Counted from the first letter of the stretch, positions 1 to 17,262 are shown. The stretch is 60,023 nt of DNA from Halothiobacillus sp. (GCA_018623495.1 JAAZVP010000009.1:1-60023), one strand, 5' to 3'. A program made the numbers and translations. The notes: generated from the sequence alone by a model not told the origin.

Positions 1-4713
<4,713 letters not shown>

Positions 4714-4719
4714 CACCGG

Positions 4720-5172
4720 ATGGCAGCGCCAAACCAGTCCCACCAGAGCCTGCATTGTGTGCTCATGCCCACCACCGCGGACCCGGCGCTCATGCCCTAT
4801 GCCGCGGTTGCCGAGATCCTCGAGATCGACCCCGACGGAATCGAGGGCGAGGCCCGGGGCATCCAGCTCGGCGAGCTCGCCTGGCGCGGGCGCCGGGTAC
4901 CGGTGACCAGCCTGGAGCAGGCGTGTGGGCGGGCGGCCGCAGCGCCTCCCGGCAAGCAGGTGATCGCCGTGCTCTACAACCCCGGGGACGAGCGCGTGCC
5001 CTACCTCGCGCTGCGTCTGGCCGATGCCCCCCGTTCCCAGGCGGTGCACGAGACCAACCTCCCGTCCACCTCGGACCCGCTGGGCTGCGAGTACGTCCAG
5101 GCGGCGGCCCTGCTCAATGGCCGCAAGGTGGTGATCCCCGACGTGCCCGCCCTGGCCCGTGAATGCGGCTGA
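4720..5172 (+). CDS. chpC: ChpC-like CheW-domain coupling protein
   Basis: A 150-residue protein made almost entirely of one CheW-like domain, which normally links chemoreceptors to a CheA kinase. The N-terminal stretch CVLMPTTADPALMPYAAVAE is typical of ChpC rather than of the main coupling protein PilI. An AGGAGG ribosome-binding site at 4703-4708 lies inside the end of chpA, so the two genes are surely co-transcribed and perhaps translationally coupled. Position immediately after ChpA matches the pil-chp cluster of Pseudomonas, except that the methylesterase gene chpB, which lies between them there, is absent. It is expected to be cytoplasmic and to bind the ChpA array. The exact role of ChpC is less defined than that of PilI. 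Confidence 0.85.
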   Translation: MAAPNQSHQSLHCVLMPTTADPALMPYAAVAEILEIDPDGIEGEARGIQLGELAWRGRRVPVTSLEQACGRAAAAPPGKQVIAVLYNPGDERVPYLALRLADAPRSQAVHETNLPSTSDPLGCEYVQAAALLNGRKVVIPDVPALARECG

Positions 5173-5251
5173 TGCCCGGGGCGTCCATCGGCCGGCCGGA
5201 CCGGCCCACATCGCGGTAGCGTCCCGTCAAGTGGTGTAAAAGCGGGATGGC

Positions 5252-5802
5252 CATCGGCGTCCCCGCCGCGAACTCCCGGAGCGGCCGGGCGACAACCCCG
5301 TTCGCGACCGGGAGGTCGCTCCCACGGTGGATGGGGCTCTGGTATGACGGAGCGGCACCCAGGCCATTGGAGCGGCGTCCTCGCCGCGAACGCCCGGAGC
5401 GGCCGGGCGACACCCCCGTTCGCGACCGGGAGGTCGCTCCCACGGTGGATGGGCTCCGGGACTACGGATCGGCACCCAGGCCGTAGGAGAGGCGTCCCCG
5501 CCGCGAACGCCCCGACGGGCCGGGCGCCAACCCCCGTTCGCGACCGGGAGGTGGCTCCCACGGTGGATGGGCTCCGGGACTACGGAGCGGCACCCAGGCC
5601 GTGGGAGCGCTGTCCTCGCCGCGAACGCCCGGAGCGGCCGGGCGACAACCCCGTTCGCGGCCGGGAGGTCGCTTCCACGGTGGATGGGGCTCCGGGAGGG
5701 CGGATCGGCACCCAGGCCGTGGGAGCGGCGTCCCCGCCGCGAACCTCTCGGGCGGCCGGGAGCTGGTGCCCACTCGCTACCGGGAGGGCCGCTCCCGCAT
5801 CA
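5252..5802. repeat. Array of five ~117-bp REP/BIME-like palindromic repeats
   Basis: Four near-identical units begin at about 5252, 5369, 5486 and 5604 (117, 117, 118 and 118 bases), and a shorter degenerate fifth begins at 5722. Each starts with GGAGCGGCGTCC-type sequence followed by CGCCGCGAAC and, about 35 bases on, has GTTCGCGACCGGGAGGTCGCTCCCAC, so the two ends can fold back on one another. The GGAGCGGC...GCCGCGAA core resembles the REP palindromes common in gammaproteobacteria. Short open frames across it are periodic by-products, not genes. The array fills the space between chpC and the convergent rsmE. Confidence 0.85.
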
Positions 5803-5823
5803 CCCTGCCGACCACCCCGACGC

Positions 5824-6552
5824 TCAACCCAGGTCGCCCCAGCGGGCCTGGATGGCCGCGAGGGCAGCGATGGCCGCGGTCTCGGTCCGCAGTACCCGCG
5901 GCCCCATCCCCAGCCGCTCGAAACCGGCCCCCTCGGCGGCCGCCACCTCCTCGTCGGTGAAGCCGCCCTCGGGGCCGATCAGCAGCGTCACCGTCGCCGG
6001 TGATGCCGTCCAGGCGCCGAGCGGCCGGCCCCCCTCGGGGTGGAGTACCAGGCGCAGGTCGTCGGCCGGGGCCGCGCTCAGCCATTCGCCAAGGGGGCGG
6101 GCGGTGTCGATGGCGGGCAGGCGGTTGCGGCCGCACTGTTCGCAGGCGGAGACGGCGATACTGCGCCAGCGGGCGGCGCGCTTCTCCCGCCGCTTGCCTT
6201 CCAGGTTGACCACGCTGCGCTGGCAGAGCACGGGCTCGATGCGGCTCACGCCGAGCTCGACCGCCTTCTGCACGGTGAGATCCATTCGCTCGCCCTTGGA
6301 GACGCCCTGCACCAGGCGCAACTCGAGGGGGGACTCCGATTCCCTCGGGGAGAAGGCTTCGACTCCGAGGCGCGCCTGCCCGGGGTCGATCACCCGGGCG
6401 GCGTATTCGCCGCCCCGGCCGTTGAACAGCACCACCGGGGCCTGTGCCCGCAGGCGCAGCACGCGGAAGAGGTAGCTGGCCGCGGGCCGGTCGAGGACGA
6501 CTTCCCGGCCCTCGGCCAGGTCGTCGTCGAGAAACAGGCGGGGGATGCGCAC
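5824..6552 (-). CDS. rsmE: 16S rRNA (uracil-1498-N3)-methyltransferase RsmE
   Basis: A 242-residue SPOUT methyltransferase that uses S-adenosylmethionine to methylate U1498 of 16S rRNA. The N-terminal PUA-like part includes YLFRVLRL, and the C-terminal knot has the family signatures LIGPEGGFTDEE and GPRVLRTETA, which form the SAM site. Length matches the family. It is the last gene of metK-ahcY-metF-rsmE: only 7 bases separate its start from the stop of metF. Grouping a SAM-dependent enzyme with the SAM cycle is biochemically sensible but may be incidental. The REP array follows its stop codon. Confidence 0.95.
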   Translation of the reverse strand: MRIPRLFLDDDLAEGREVVLDRPAASYLFRVLRLRAQAPVVLFNGRGGEYAARVIDPGQARLGVEAFSPRESESPLELRLVQGVSKGERMDLTVQKAVELGVSRIEPVLCQRSVVNLEGKRREKRAARWRSIAVSACEQCGRNRLPAIDTARPLGEWLSAAPADDLRLVLHPEGGRPLGAWTASPATVTLLIGPEGGFTDEEVAAAEGAGFERLGMGPRVLRTETAAIAALAAIQARWGDLG

Positions 6553-6559
6553 GACCGGC

Positions 6560-7420
6560 TCAGCCGGGCTCGGGCAGGCCGAGTTCGCGCCAGAGGCGCA
6601 GGCAGGGCTCGGCCTGGTTCATGCTGTAGAAGTGCAGACCCGGTGCGCCGGCCTCGAGCAGGCGCCGGCAGAGGTCGGCGACCACGTCGTGACCGAATTC
6701 GCGGATCGAGTCGACGTCGTCGCCGTAGGCCTCCAGGCGCTTGCGCAGCCAGCGGGGGATTTCGGCCCCGCACATGTCGGAGAAGCGCGCCAGCTGGGGG
6801 AAGTTGATGATGGGCATGATGCCCGGGACGATGGGCGCATCCACGCCCAGGGCCTCCATGCTCTCCACGAAGCGCAGGTAGGCATCGAGGTTGAAGAAGT
6901 ACTGGGTGATGGCGGAATCCGCGCCGGCCTCCATCTTGCGCTGGAAGTTGCGCATGTCCGCCAGGGCGTCGGGAGCCTGGGGGTGGAACTCGGGGTAGGC
7001 CGCCACCTCGATGTGGAAGTGGTCACCGGTCTCCGCGCGGATGAATGCCACCAGCTCGTTGGCGTAGCGGAAGTCGCCCGGCTCGCGCATGCCGGAGGGC
7101 ATGTCGCCGCGCAGGGCGACGATCCGCCGGATGCCCTCGGCCCGGTAGTTGGCCAGGATCTCGCGGATGGAGTCCTCGGTCGCGCCGATGCAGGACAGGT
7201 GCGGGGCGGCCTCGACCGCACCCTCGCGCTGGATCTCGGCGACCGCGTCGAAGGTGCGGTCGCGCGTGGATCCGCCCGCCCCGAAGGTCACCGAGAAGAA
7301 GTCGGGTTGCAGCCGGGCCAGCTCGCCGCGTACCTGGCGCAGGCGGGCCTCGCCCTTCTCGGTCTTGGGCGGGAAGAACTCGAAACTGAAACTGCGCTGG
7401 AAGCGCTGCTGCGATTGCAT
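6560..7420 (-). CDS. metF: 5,10-methylenetetrahydrofolate reductase
   Basis: A 286-residue flavoprotein of the MetF family. It reduces methylene-tetrahydrofolate to methyl-tetrahydrofolate, the methyl donor for methionine synthesis. The N-terminal SFEFFPPKT with the catalytic Glu, SVTFGAGGS, and the LRGDMPSG stretch near residues 110-120 are diagnostic. The start lies 15 bases downstream of the ahcY stop on the same strand, so ahcY-metF is an operon, an order common in proteobacteria. Cytoplasmic TIM-barrel enzyme. No irregularities seen. Confidence 0.96.
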   Translation of the reverse strand: MQSQQRFQRSFSFEFFPPKTEKGEARLRQVRGELARLQPDFFSVTFGAGGSTRDRTFDAVAEIQREGAVEAAPHLSCIGATEDSIREILANYRAEGIRRIVALRGDMPSGMREPGDFRYANELVAFIRAETGDHFHIEVAAYPEFHPQAPDALADMRNFQRKMEAGADSAITQYFFNLDAYLRFVESMEALGVDAPIVPGIMPIINFPQLARFSDMCGAEIPRWLRKRLEAYGDDVDSIREFGHDVVADLCRRLLEAGAPGLHFYSMNQAEPCLRLWRELGLPEPG

Positions 7421-7435
7421 GGCTCTCGCCGGCCC

Positions 7436-8752
7436 TCAGTAGCGGTAGTAGTCGGGCTTGTAGGGCCCCTCGGGCGCGACGCCGATGTAGGCCGCCTGCT
7501 CGGTGCTCAGCTCGGTGAGCCGGGCGCCGATGCGCTCCAGGTGCAGGCGGGCCACCTTCTCGTCGAGGTGCTTGGGCAGCACGTACACGTCGCGCTCGTA
7601 CTGTTCCGGGTGGTTCCAGAGCTCGATCTGGGCCAGTACCTGGTTGGTGAACGAGGCCGACATCACGAAGCTCGGGTGGCCGGTGGCGCAGCCCAGGTTC
7701 ACCAGCCGGCCCTCGGCGAGCAGGGTGATGCGCTTGCCGTCGGGGAAGATGACGTGGTCCACCTGCGGCTTGACGTTCTCCCACTCGTAGGCGCCGAGGG
7801 AGGCGACGTCGATCTCGTTGTCGAAATGGCCGATGTTGCAGAGGATGGCCTCGTTCTTCATCCGCTCCATGTGGCCGTGGTCGATCACGTGGTAGTTGCC
7901 GGTGGCGGTGACGAAGATGTCGGCCTGCTCGACCACGCCGGCGTCCTCCAGGTCCACCACCCGGTAGCCTTCCATGGCCGCCTGCAGGGCGCAGATGGGG
8001 TCGATCTCGGTGATCCACACCGTGGCCCCCAGCCCGCGCAGGGACTGGGCCGAGCCCTTGCCCACGTCGCCGTAGCCGCAGACCACGGCGATCTTGCCGG
8101 CGATCATGGTGTCGGTGGCGCGCTTGATGCCGTCCACCAGCGACTCCCGGCAGCCGTAGAGGTTGTCGAACTTGGACTTGGTCACCGAGTCGTTGACGTT
8201 GAAGGCGGGGGTCTTGAGCTCGCCCTTCTTCGCCATCTCGTAGAGCCGGTGGACCCCGGTGGTGGTCTCCTCGGACAGGCCGCGCACGTCCTCCATCAGC
8301 TCGGGGTACTTCTCGTGCATCACCGCGGTGAGATCCCCCCCGTCGTCGAGCAGCATGTTGGGACGCCAGCCGTCGGGACCCTGGATGGTGCGGTCGATGC
8401 ACCACCAGTACTCCTCCTCGGTCTCGCCCTTCCAGGCGAACACCGGCACGCCGGTTTCGGCGATGGCCGCGGCGGCGTGGTCCTGGGTGGAGAAGATGTT
8501 GCAGGACGACCAGCGGACCTCGGCGCCGAGCTCCACCAGCGTCTCGATGAGCACCGCGGTCTGGATGGTCATGTGCAGGCAGCCCGCCACCCGGGCACCG
8601 GCCAGCGGTTTCCGGCCGGCGAATTCCTCGCGCAGGGCCATCAGGCCGGGCATCTCGCTCTCGGCGATGCGGATCTCCTTGCGGCCCCAGTCGGCCAGGC
8701 CGATGTCGGCCACCTTGTAGTCGGTTTCCAGCTCGCGTGCGGCAGTGCTCAT
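7436..8752 (-). CDS. ahcY: S-adenosylhomocysteine hydrolase
   Basis: A 438-residue NAD-dependent enzyme that hydrolyses S-adenosylhomocysteine to adenosine and homocysteine, relieving product inhibition of methyltransferases. The NAD-binding [10 protein letters not shown], the substrate motif HMTIQTAVL and the conserved C-terminal PDYYRY support the assignment. The frame stays open far upstream into metK, but the start is the ATG at 8752, where homology begins. Only 38 bases separate it from metK, so there is no room for a separate SAH riboswitch directly upstream. Middle gene of metK-ahcY-metF-rsmE. Confidence 0.97.
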   Translation of the reverse strand: MSTAARELETDYKVADIGLADWGRKEIRIAESEMPGLMALREEFAGRKPLAGARVAGCLHMTIQTAVLIETLVELGAEVRWSSCNIFSTQDHAAAAIAETGVPVFAWKGETEEEYWWCIDRTIQGPDGWRPNMLLDDGGDLTAVMHEKYPELMEDVRGLSEETTTGVHRLYEMAKKGELKTPAFNVNDSVTKSKFDNLYGCRESLVDGIKRATDTMIAGKIAVVCGYGDVGKGSAQSLRGLGATVWITEIDPICALQAAMEGYRVVDLEDAGVVEQADIFVTATGNYHVIDHGHMERMKNEAILCNIGHFDNEIDVASLGAYEWENVKPQVDHVIFPDGKRITLLAEGRLVNLGCATGHPSFVMSASFTNQVLAQIELWNHPEQYERDVYVLPKHLDEKVARLHLERIGARLTELSTEQAAYIGVAPEGPYKPDYYRY

Positions 8753-8790
8753 CGTTCGGTTCGCCTCGGTATGGATTCGTGTTCGCCGTT

Positions 8791-9948
8791 TCACAGCCCG
8801 GCGGCGTCGCGCAGGGCTTCGGCCTTGTCGGTGCGTTCCCAGGTGAAGTCCGGGTCCTCGCGCCCGAAGTGCCCGTAGTTCGCGGTCTTCTGGTAGATCG
8901 GGCGGATCAGGTCGAGCATCTGGACCAGCCCGTACGGACGCAGATCGAAGTGGTCGCGGATCAGTTCCACGATGCGCGACTCCTCGACCTTGGCCGTGCC
9001 GAAGGTGTCCACGCTGATGGAGGTGGGTTCGGCCACGCCGATGGCATAGGAGACCTGCACCTCGCAGCGGTCGGCGAGCCCGGCGGCCACCACGTTCTTG
9101 GCCACGTAGCGCATGGCGTAGGTGGCCGAGCGGTCCACCTTGGAGGGGTCCTTGCCGGAGAAGGCCCCGCCGCCGTGGCGGGCCATGCCCCCGTAGGTGT
9201 CGACGATGATCTTGCGACCGGTCAGGCCGCAGTCGCCCACCGGCCCGCCGGTGACGAACGAGCCCGTGGGGTTGATGTGGAACTTGGTCTCGGGGGTGAT
9301 CCATTCCCGCGGCAGCGTGGGCTGGATGATCACCTCCATCACCGCGTCGTGCAGGTCCTGCTGGGTGATGTGGCCGTCGTGCTGCGTGGAGAGCACCACC
9401 GCGTCGATGCCGGCCACCCGGCCATTCTCGTAGCGCAGGGTCACCTGGCTCTTGGCGTCGGGGCGCAGCCAGGGGAGGGTGCCGTTCTTGCGCACCTCGG
9501 CCTGGCGGCGGGTGAGCCGGTGGGCGTAGGTGATCGGCGCCGGCATCAGCACGTCGGTCTCGTTGCAGGCGTAGCCGAACATCAGCCCCTGGTCGCCGGC
9601 GCCCTGGTCCTCGGGCAGCTCGCGGTCCACCCCCTGGGCGATCTCGCCGGCCTGCTTGCCGATCATGGAGATCACCGCGCAGGTCTGGCCGTCGAAGCCC
9701 ACCTCCGAGCTGTCATAGCCGATGTCGGTGATGGTGTCGCGGACCACGTCCTCCAGGTCCACCCAGGCCGAGGTGGTGATCTCCCCGGCGACGATGGCCG
9801 CACCGGTCTTCACCAGGGTCTCGCAGGCCACCCGCGCCCCGGGGTCCTGGCGGATGATCTCGTCGAGAACGGCGTCGGAGAGCTGGTCGGCGATCTTGTC
9901 CGGATGGCCTTCGGAGACCGATTCGGAGGTGAAGAGGAAATCTCGCAT
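8791..9948 (-). CDS. metK: S-adenosylmethionine synthetase
   Basis: A 385-residue methionine adenosyltransferase (ATP + methionine to SAM). Diagnostic motifs are the N-terminal [14 protein letters not shown] with the ATP-contacting His, [15 protein letters not shown] and the P-loop-like [16 protein letters not shown]. The start is the ATG at 9948, from which the normal family N-terminus begins; the frame is open further upstream without a stop, through a conserved-looking leader. It is the first gene of the SAM-cycle operon, so leader control would affect all four genes. Cytoplasmic homotetramer in the family. Confidence 0.97.
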   Translation of the reverse strand: MRDFLFTSESVSEGHPDKIADQLSDAVLDEIIRQDPGARVACETLVKTGAAIVAGEITTSAWVDLEDVVRDTITDIGYDSSEVGFDGQTCAVISMIGKQAGEIAQGVDRELPEDQGAGDQGLMFGYACNETDVLMPAPITYAHRLTRRQAEVRKNGTLPWLRPDAKSQVTLRYENGRVAGIDAVVLSTQHDGHITQQDLHDAVMEVIIQPTLPREWITPETKFHINPTGSFVTGGPVGDCGLTGRKIIVDTYGGMARHGGGAFSGKDPSKVDRSATYAMRYVAKNVVAAGLADRCEVQVSYAIGVAEPTSISVDTFGTAKVEESRIVELIRDHFDLRPYGLVQMLDLIRPIYQKTANYGHFGREDPDFTWERTDKAEALRDAAGL

Positions 9949-10102
9949 GAACGATCCCGTTGTTCGCTGTTTGACCCGCGCCCGGGCCCGCCCGGGGCGC
10001 GCGGTTTTGCAATGGTAGACCAAATGATGGTTCACTTCACCGCAGCCGCATTCACGCGGCACTTGATGCAGTTTCATGCCGTTCCCGGCCCGATTCAACC
10101 GG
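9949..10102 (-). promoter_or_regulatory. Structured leader upstream of metK
   Basis: The region between metK and the divergent redoxin gene contains, in metK mRNA sense, a small GCCGC(GTGAAT)GCGGC hairpin at about 10048-10063 and a long GC-rich hairpin near 9975-10002 (CGCGCC..GGGCGCG type with one bulged C) just before the start codon. I see no match to the SAH, SAM-II or SAM/SAH riboswitch cores and no MetJ boxes. Control through this leader is an inference from its structure and position only. Confidence 0.35.
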
Positions 10103-10154
10103 CCGGGGTGGCGGTCTTTTCGGTCCTTTCCGGCATTCGTTGAGGAGGTTGCTG

Positions 10155-10715
10155 ATGGTCAGCCTGGAAACCCCCGTCTGTGACTTCGGCGCCCCGGCGC
10201 CCGATTTCGCCCTTCCCGGCGTCGACGGCCGGACCTGGCGCCGCGACGACTGTGCCGGGGAGAAGGGGCTGCTGGTGATGTTCATCTGCAACCACTGCCC
10301 CTACGTCAAGGCCATCCGCGAGCGGCTGGTGCGCGACGCGCGCGAGCTGCAGGCACTGGGCATCGGGGTGGTGGCGATCATGTCCAACGACCCCGCCGAC
10401 TACCCCGAGGACTCCTTCGAGAACATGCAGCGGGTGGCCGAAGAGGCCGGCTTCACCTTTCCCTACCTGCTCGACGAGACCCAGGCGGTGGCCCGGGCCT
10501 TCGGTGCCGTCTGCACCCCCGACTTCTTCGGCTACAACGCCGACCTGGAGCTCCAGTACCGTGGCCGTTTCGATGCCAGCCGCAAGGAAACCGCCCAGGG
10601 CGACGTGCGCCGCGACCTGTTCGAGGCCATGAAGCAGGTGGCCGAGACCGGTGCCGGCCCGCGCGAGCAGATCCCGTCCATGGGTTGCTCGATCAAGTGG
10701 CGGGAAGACGGCTGA
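10155..10715 (+). CDS. Redoxin/AhpC-TSA family thioredoxin-fold protein
   Basis: A 186-residue cytoplasmic thioredoxin-fold protein of a widespread family with the active-site motif CNHCPYV at about residues 47-53, in place of WCxxC. It has no signal peptide. The start is the ATG at 10155, placed by AGGAGG at 10143-10148; an upstream in-frame TTG would sit on top of that site. The middle part ([12 protein letters not shown] at the N-terminus, ending with PSMGCSIKW) matches peroxiredoxin-like redoxins. The precise substrate is unknown; thiol peroxidase or disulfide reductase are the reasonable options. Divergent from metK. Confidence 0.82.
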   Translation: MVSLETPVCDFGAPAPDFALPGVDGRTWRRDDCAGEKGLLVMFICNHCPYVKAIRERLVRDARELQALGIGVVAIMSNDPADYPEDSFENMQRVAEEAGFTFPYLLDETQAVARAFGAVCTPDFFGYNADLELQYRGRFDASRKETAQGDVRRDLFEAMKQVAETGAGPREQIPSMGCSIKWREDG

Positions 10716-11366
10716 ACGCGGTGGCCGGGACACGGCCCCCGGTCCCGGCCCTTTGCCCGCCCGGGAGCGGGGCGCTCGGGCGGGGCCGCCTGCCGGGTTC
10801 CGCGACCGACGCCAACCCTGCCTTCCCGCCGCGGGGATGATCGCCTGGCGGTGACCGATGCCGGGGAGACACCCCTCCCCGCCCCGGTCGGTGCATCGTC
10901 GAGCCTGTCTTCAGCGGTTCTCGTTTAGGGTCCGCATGGTCCGTCCGACTCGCCGGCAGCGGCCACCGAGGTGCCGGCGTGGTCGCGCCGGTTTCCGCCT
11001 GTGCCGTTCCCGGGCCCCGCGGCGGCCGCGCGCGCTGCCGGAAGGGTGCGGTGATGGCCGGGCCCGGCTTCACCGGCGGGTCATCCGGGTCGGGCAGGAT
11101 GCCCGTCAGGGCGGCCCCGGCGGGGTGATTTGCCCCGCGCATCCAACTCGTGGAGAATATGCGCAGCTTTTTGCTGGGGGTGTTTGTTTTCCCGCTCGCC
11201 CGCCGAGAACAAGGCGTTGCGTGCCCCGGCAAGTGCCCGAGCCCGGCCGGGGAGCGCTCGCGAGCGGCCCGGTGGCGGGCAGGCCCGATACAGGATTTTC
11301 GCCGGCGCCGCGCCGGGCGGCGCCGGCTGCGTTTTTCGTATTCTTCCCAACCTTCAGGAGATCGTT
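10716..11366. other. 650-base non-coding stretch ahead of tkt
   Basis: No convincing gene is seen on either strand; the open frames here lack recognisable protein character. The stretch is GC-rich with several dyads (for example GGGGAG/CTCCCC at 10863-10880 and GCGGGG/CCCCGC near 11110-11136). It presumably holds the promoter and leader of the tkt-gap-pgk-pyk-fba operon. I cannot fix a -35/-10 pair with confidence. Confidence 0.5.
11301..11337 (+). terminator. Intrinsic terminator/attenuator hairpin in the tkt leader
   Basis: A perfect 10-bp stem, GCCGGCGCCG at 11301-11310 and CGGCGCCGGC at 11318-11327, encloses a 7-base loop and is followed by TGCGTTTTTC. It ends about 30 bases before the tkt start codon and points in the same direction. 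No gene lies just upstream that would need a terminator, so it may act as an attenuator. Confidence 0.6.
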
Positions 11367-14434
<3,068 letters not shown>

Positions 14435-14452
14435 ACGGCGCCGAAGCCTCGG

Positions 14453-14482
14453 GGCGGAGGGCGATGCCCTCCGCCGCCTTTT
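14453..14482 (+). terminator. Terminator-like hairpin after gap
   Basis: A perfect 10-bp stem, GGCGGAGGGC at 14453-14462 and GCCCTCCGCC at 14466-14475 with a 3-base loop, is followed by GCCTTTT. It may cause partial termination between gap and pgk. A smaller AAAGCC/GGCTTT dyad follows at 14499-14514. Confidence 0.6.
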
Positions 14483-14562
14483 CCCGAGTGCGCTCAACAA
14501 AGCCCGCCGGCTTTCTTGAACGTTCTCGTTTTCCTCCGTCTTTGCTGATCAGGAGTATTGCC

Positions 14563-15741
14563 ATGTCCGTACTCAAGATGACCGATCTCGACCTGAACGG
14601 TAAGACCGTTCTGATCCGCCAGGACCTGAACGTCCCCGTGAAGGACGGCAAGGTCGCCTCCGACCAGCGCATCAAGGCCAGCCTGCCCACCATCGAAAAG
14701 GCCCTGGAGAAAGGCGCCAGGGTCCTGATCATGTCCCACCTGGGCCGTCCCACCGAGGGCGAGTTCGACGAGTCCCAGTCCATGAAGCCGGTGGCGGACC
14801 ACATGTCCGACCTGCTGGGCAAGCCGGTCCGCCTGGAGCGCGACTACCTGGACGGCGTGGAAGCCGACGAGGGCGAGGTCGTCCTGCTGGAGAACGTCCG
14901 CTTCAACCAGGGCGAGAAGAAGAACGACGAAGCGCTGGCCAGGAAGTACGCCGCCCTGTGCGACGTGTACGTGATGGACGCCTTCGGCACCGCCCACCGC
15001 GCCCAGGCCTCCACCCACGGCGTGGCCCAGTATGCCCCGGAGGCGTGTGCCGGGCCCCTGCTGGCCGGTGAGCTGGATGCGCTGAGCAAGGCCCTGGACA
15101 ACCCCAAGCGCCCGATGGTGGCCATCGTGGGCGGTTCCAAGGTCTCCACCAAGCTGACCGTGCTGGAATCCCTCTCCAAGGTGGTCGACCAGCTGATCGT
15201 CGGCGGCGGTATCGCCAACACCTTCATCGCCGCTGCCGGTCACAACGTCGGCAAGTCCCTCTACGAGCAGGACCTGATCGACACCTGCAAGAAGCTCACC
15301 GAGGATGCCCGGTCCCGCGGTGGCGACATCCCCGTGCCGGTGGACGTGGTCTGCGGCAAGGAATTCTCCGAGTCGGCCTCCGCGGAGCTGAAGAAGGTGG
15401 ACGAGGTCGCGGATGACGACATGATCTTCGACATCGGCCCGGAGACCGCCAAGCAGTTCGGCGCAATGCTGAAGGATGCCGGCACCATCGTCTGGAACGG
15501 TCCCGTGGGCGTGTTCGAGTTCGACCAGTTCGGCAAGGGCACCGAGGCCCTGTCCCACGCCATCGCCGATTCCGACGCCTTCTCCATCGCCGGCGGCGGC
15601 GACACCCTGGCGGCCGTGGACAAGTACGACATCGCCGACAAGGTCTCCTACATCTCCACCGGCGGCGGTGCCTTCCTCGAGTTCCTGGAAGGCAAGACCC
15701 TGCCGGCCGTGGCCATCCTGGAAGAGCGGGCCAAGGGCTGA
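14563..15741 (+). CDS. pgk: Phosphoglycerate kinase
   Basis: A 392-residue monomeric kinase of glycolysis and the Calvin cycle, where it phosphorylates 3-phosphoglycerate at the expense of ATP. Family signatures are [13 protein letters not shown] near the N-terminus, [29 protein letters not shown], and GGGDTLAAV near the C-terminus. The start is the ATG at 14563 after CAGGAG; the frame is open upstream through gap and tkt but only this start gives the family N-terminus. Third gene of the tkt-gap-pgk-pyk-fba run. Confidence 0.97.
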   Translation: MSVLKMTDLDLNGKTVLIRQDLNVPVKDGKVASDQRIKASLPTIEKALEKGARVLIMSHLGRPTEGEFDESQSMKPVADHMSDLLGKPVRLERDYLDGVEADEGEVVLLENVRFNQGEKKNDEALARKYAALCDVYVMDAFGTAHRAQASTHGVAQYAPEACAGPLLAGELDALSKALDNPKRPMVAIVGGSKVSTKLTVLESLSKVVDQLIVGGGIANTFIAAAGHNVGKSLYEQDLIDTCKKLTEDARSRGGDIPVPVDVVCGKEFSESASAELKKVDEVADDDMIFDIGPETAKQFGAMLKDAGTIVWNGPVGVFEFDQFGKGTEALSHAIADSDAFSIAGGGDTLAAVDKYDIADKVSYISTGGGAFLEFLEGKTLPAVAILEERAKG

Positions 15742-15785
15742 ATCCCGCCCGCCCCGCGGGCGCCCCAACATCAAGGAGCCAAGCT

Positions 15786-17225
15786 TTGGACAGACGTACC
15801 AAGATCGTGGCGACACTGGGCCCGTCCACGGACTCGCCCGAGGTGATCGACGCGCTGATCCAGGCGGGCGTGGACACGGTGCGCCTCAACTTCTCCCACG
15901 GGACCGCCGACGACCACCGTCGCCGGGCGCAGATCGTGCGTCAGCGGGCCGAGGCGGCCAACCGCCACGTGGCCGTGCTGGGCGATCTCCAGGGCCCCAA
16001 GATCCGCATCGAGAAGTTCGCTGACGGCCCGATCACCCTCAAGGAGGGCGATCCGTTCATCCTCGACGCGGGCTGCGAGCCGGACGCCGGCGACCAGCAG
16101 CGCGTGGGGCTGACCTACAAGCCCCTGGTGCGCGACGTCGCCCCGGGCGACACCCTGCTGCTGGACGACGGCCGCCTGGTGCTCAAGGTCGAGGAGGTCG
16201 AGGGCTTCGAGATCCGCTGCCACACCGTGGTGGGCGGGCAACTCTCCAACAACAAGGGCATCAACCGCCAGGGTGGCGGCCTGTCGGCCCCGGCGATCAC
16301 CGACAAGGACCGCGCCGACCTCAAGACCGCCGCCGAGATCGACGTCGACTACCTCGCCGTATCCTTCCCGCGTTCGGCGGAGGATCTCAACGAGGCGCGC
16401 CTGCTGATCGAGCAGGCCGGCTGCGATGCCGGCATCGTCGCCAAGGTGGAGCGGGCCGAGGCCGTGGAGGTGATCGACGAGATCATCGAGGCCTCCGACG
16501 TGATCATGATCGCCCGCGGCGACCTGGGCGTGGAAATCGGCGACGCCGAGCTGCCGGCGGTGCAGAAGGCCTTCATCCGCAAGGCCCGGGCCATGAACCG
16601 GCTGGTGATCACCGCCACCCAGATGATGGAGAGCATGATCGAGAACCCCATCCCCACGCGGGCGGAGGTCTTCGACGTGGCCAACGCGGTGCTCGACGGC
16701 ACCGACGCGGTGATGCTCTCCGGCGAGACCGCCGCCGGCAAGTACCCGGCCAAGGTGGTCGAGTCCATGGCGCGCATCTGCCGCCATGCCGAGAAGCAGG
16801 AGATCGCCAAGACCTCCGATCACCGGATCGACAAGCGCTTCTCGCGGATCGACGAGACCATCGCCATGTCGGCCATGTATGCCGCCAACCACCTCGACAT
16901 CCGCGCCATCGGCGCCCTGACCGAGTCCGGGGCCACCCCGCGCTGGATGTCGCGCATCAGCTCCGACATCCCCATCCACGGGCTCACCCGGAACGTCAAG
17001 TCGGCCCGGCGGATGGCGCTGTTCAAGGGCGTTGTGCCGACGCTGTTCGAGTACGACACCCAGGATCATCACGAGATCAATCGCCTGATGGTCGAGGACC
17101 TGATGCAGCGCGAGGTGCTCCACGAGGGCGACAAGGTGATCATCACCAAGGGCGACCTGCTCGGCCAGGGCGGTCGCACCAACGCGCTCAAGATCGTGCG
17201 CGTGGGGGACGTGGTCGGCAATTGA
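15786..17225 (+). CDS. pyk: Pyruvate kinase
   Basis: A 479-residue enzyme that converts phosphoenolpyruvate and ADP to pyruvate and ATP. The N-terminal TKIVATLGPSTDSPE, the barrel motifs GDLQGPKIRIE and MIARGDLGVEI, and VMLSGETAAGKYP are diagnostic. The start is a TTG at 15786, 6-7 bases after the AAGGAGC ribosome-binding site; no ATG or GTG lies in a better place. It is 44 bases from pgk, a spacer that contains a GCCCGC(CCC)GCGGGC dyad. It carries the pathway from triose phosphates toward pyruvate, away from the Calvin cycle proper. Confidence 0.96.
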   Translation: MDRRTKIVATLGPSTDSPEVIDALIQAGVDTVRLNFSHGTADDHRRRAQIVRQRAEAANRHVAVLGDLQGPKIRIEKFADGPITLKEGDPFILDAGCEPDAGDQQRVGLTYKPLVRDVAPGDTLLLDDGRLVLKVEEVEGFEIRCHTVVGGQLSNNKGINRQGGGLSAPAITDKDRADLKTAAEIDVDYLAVSFPRSAEDLNEARLLIEQAGCDAGIVAKVERAEAVEVIDEIIEASDVIMIARGDLGVEIGDAELPAVQKAFIRKARAMNRLVITATQMMESMIENPIPTRAEVFDVANAVLDGTDAVMLSGETAAGKYPAKVVESMARICRHAEKQEIAKTSDHRIDKRFSRIDETIAMSAMYAANHLDIRAIGALTESGATPRWMSRISSDIPIHGLTRNVKSARRMALFKGVVPTLFEYDTQDHHEINRLMVEDLMQREVLHEGDKVIITKGDLLGQGGRTNALKIVRVGDVVGN

Positions 17226-17233
17226 CCGGTCCC

Positions 17234-17262
17234 CTGACGGCGAACGGCAGTTGATGTAAACT
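17234..17262 (+). promoter_or_regulatory. Possible promoter ahead of fba
   Basis: CTGACG at 17234-17239 and TAAACT at 17257-17262 are separated by 17 bases and each match four of six positions of the sigma-70 consensus. The spacer between pyk and fba is 142 bases, longer than others in the run, which suits a separate promoter. Confidence 0.35.

Noticed and set aside
5252-5802. Possible CRISPR array
   Set aside because: Units are about 117 bases and contiguous, without unique spacers of 30-40 bases, and no cas genes are present.
5247-6003. Several overlapping small open frames in the repeat region
   Set aside because: Their products are internally repetitive because the DNA is a tandem REP-like array; no ribosome-binding sites or family features.
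8753-8790. SAH riboswitch ahead of ahcY
   Set aside because: Only 38 bases separate metK and ahcY, too short for the known SAH riboswitch, and its core sequence is absent.
6545-8878. Open frame of 777 codons on the plus strand
   Set aside because: Antisense to metF and ahcY, both certain genes; no domain is recognisable.
10693-11350. Genes in the 650-base region before tkt
   Set aside because: Frames on both strands are Arg/Pro/Gly-rich with no homology signal and overlap a terminator hairpin.
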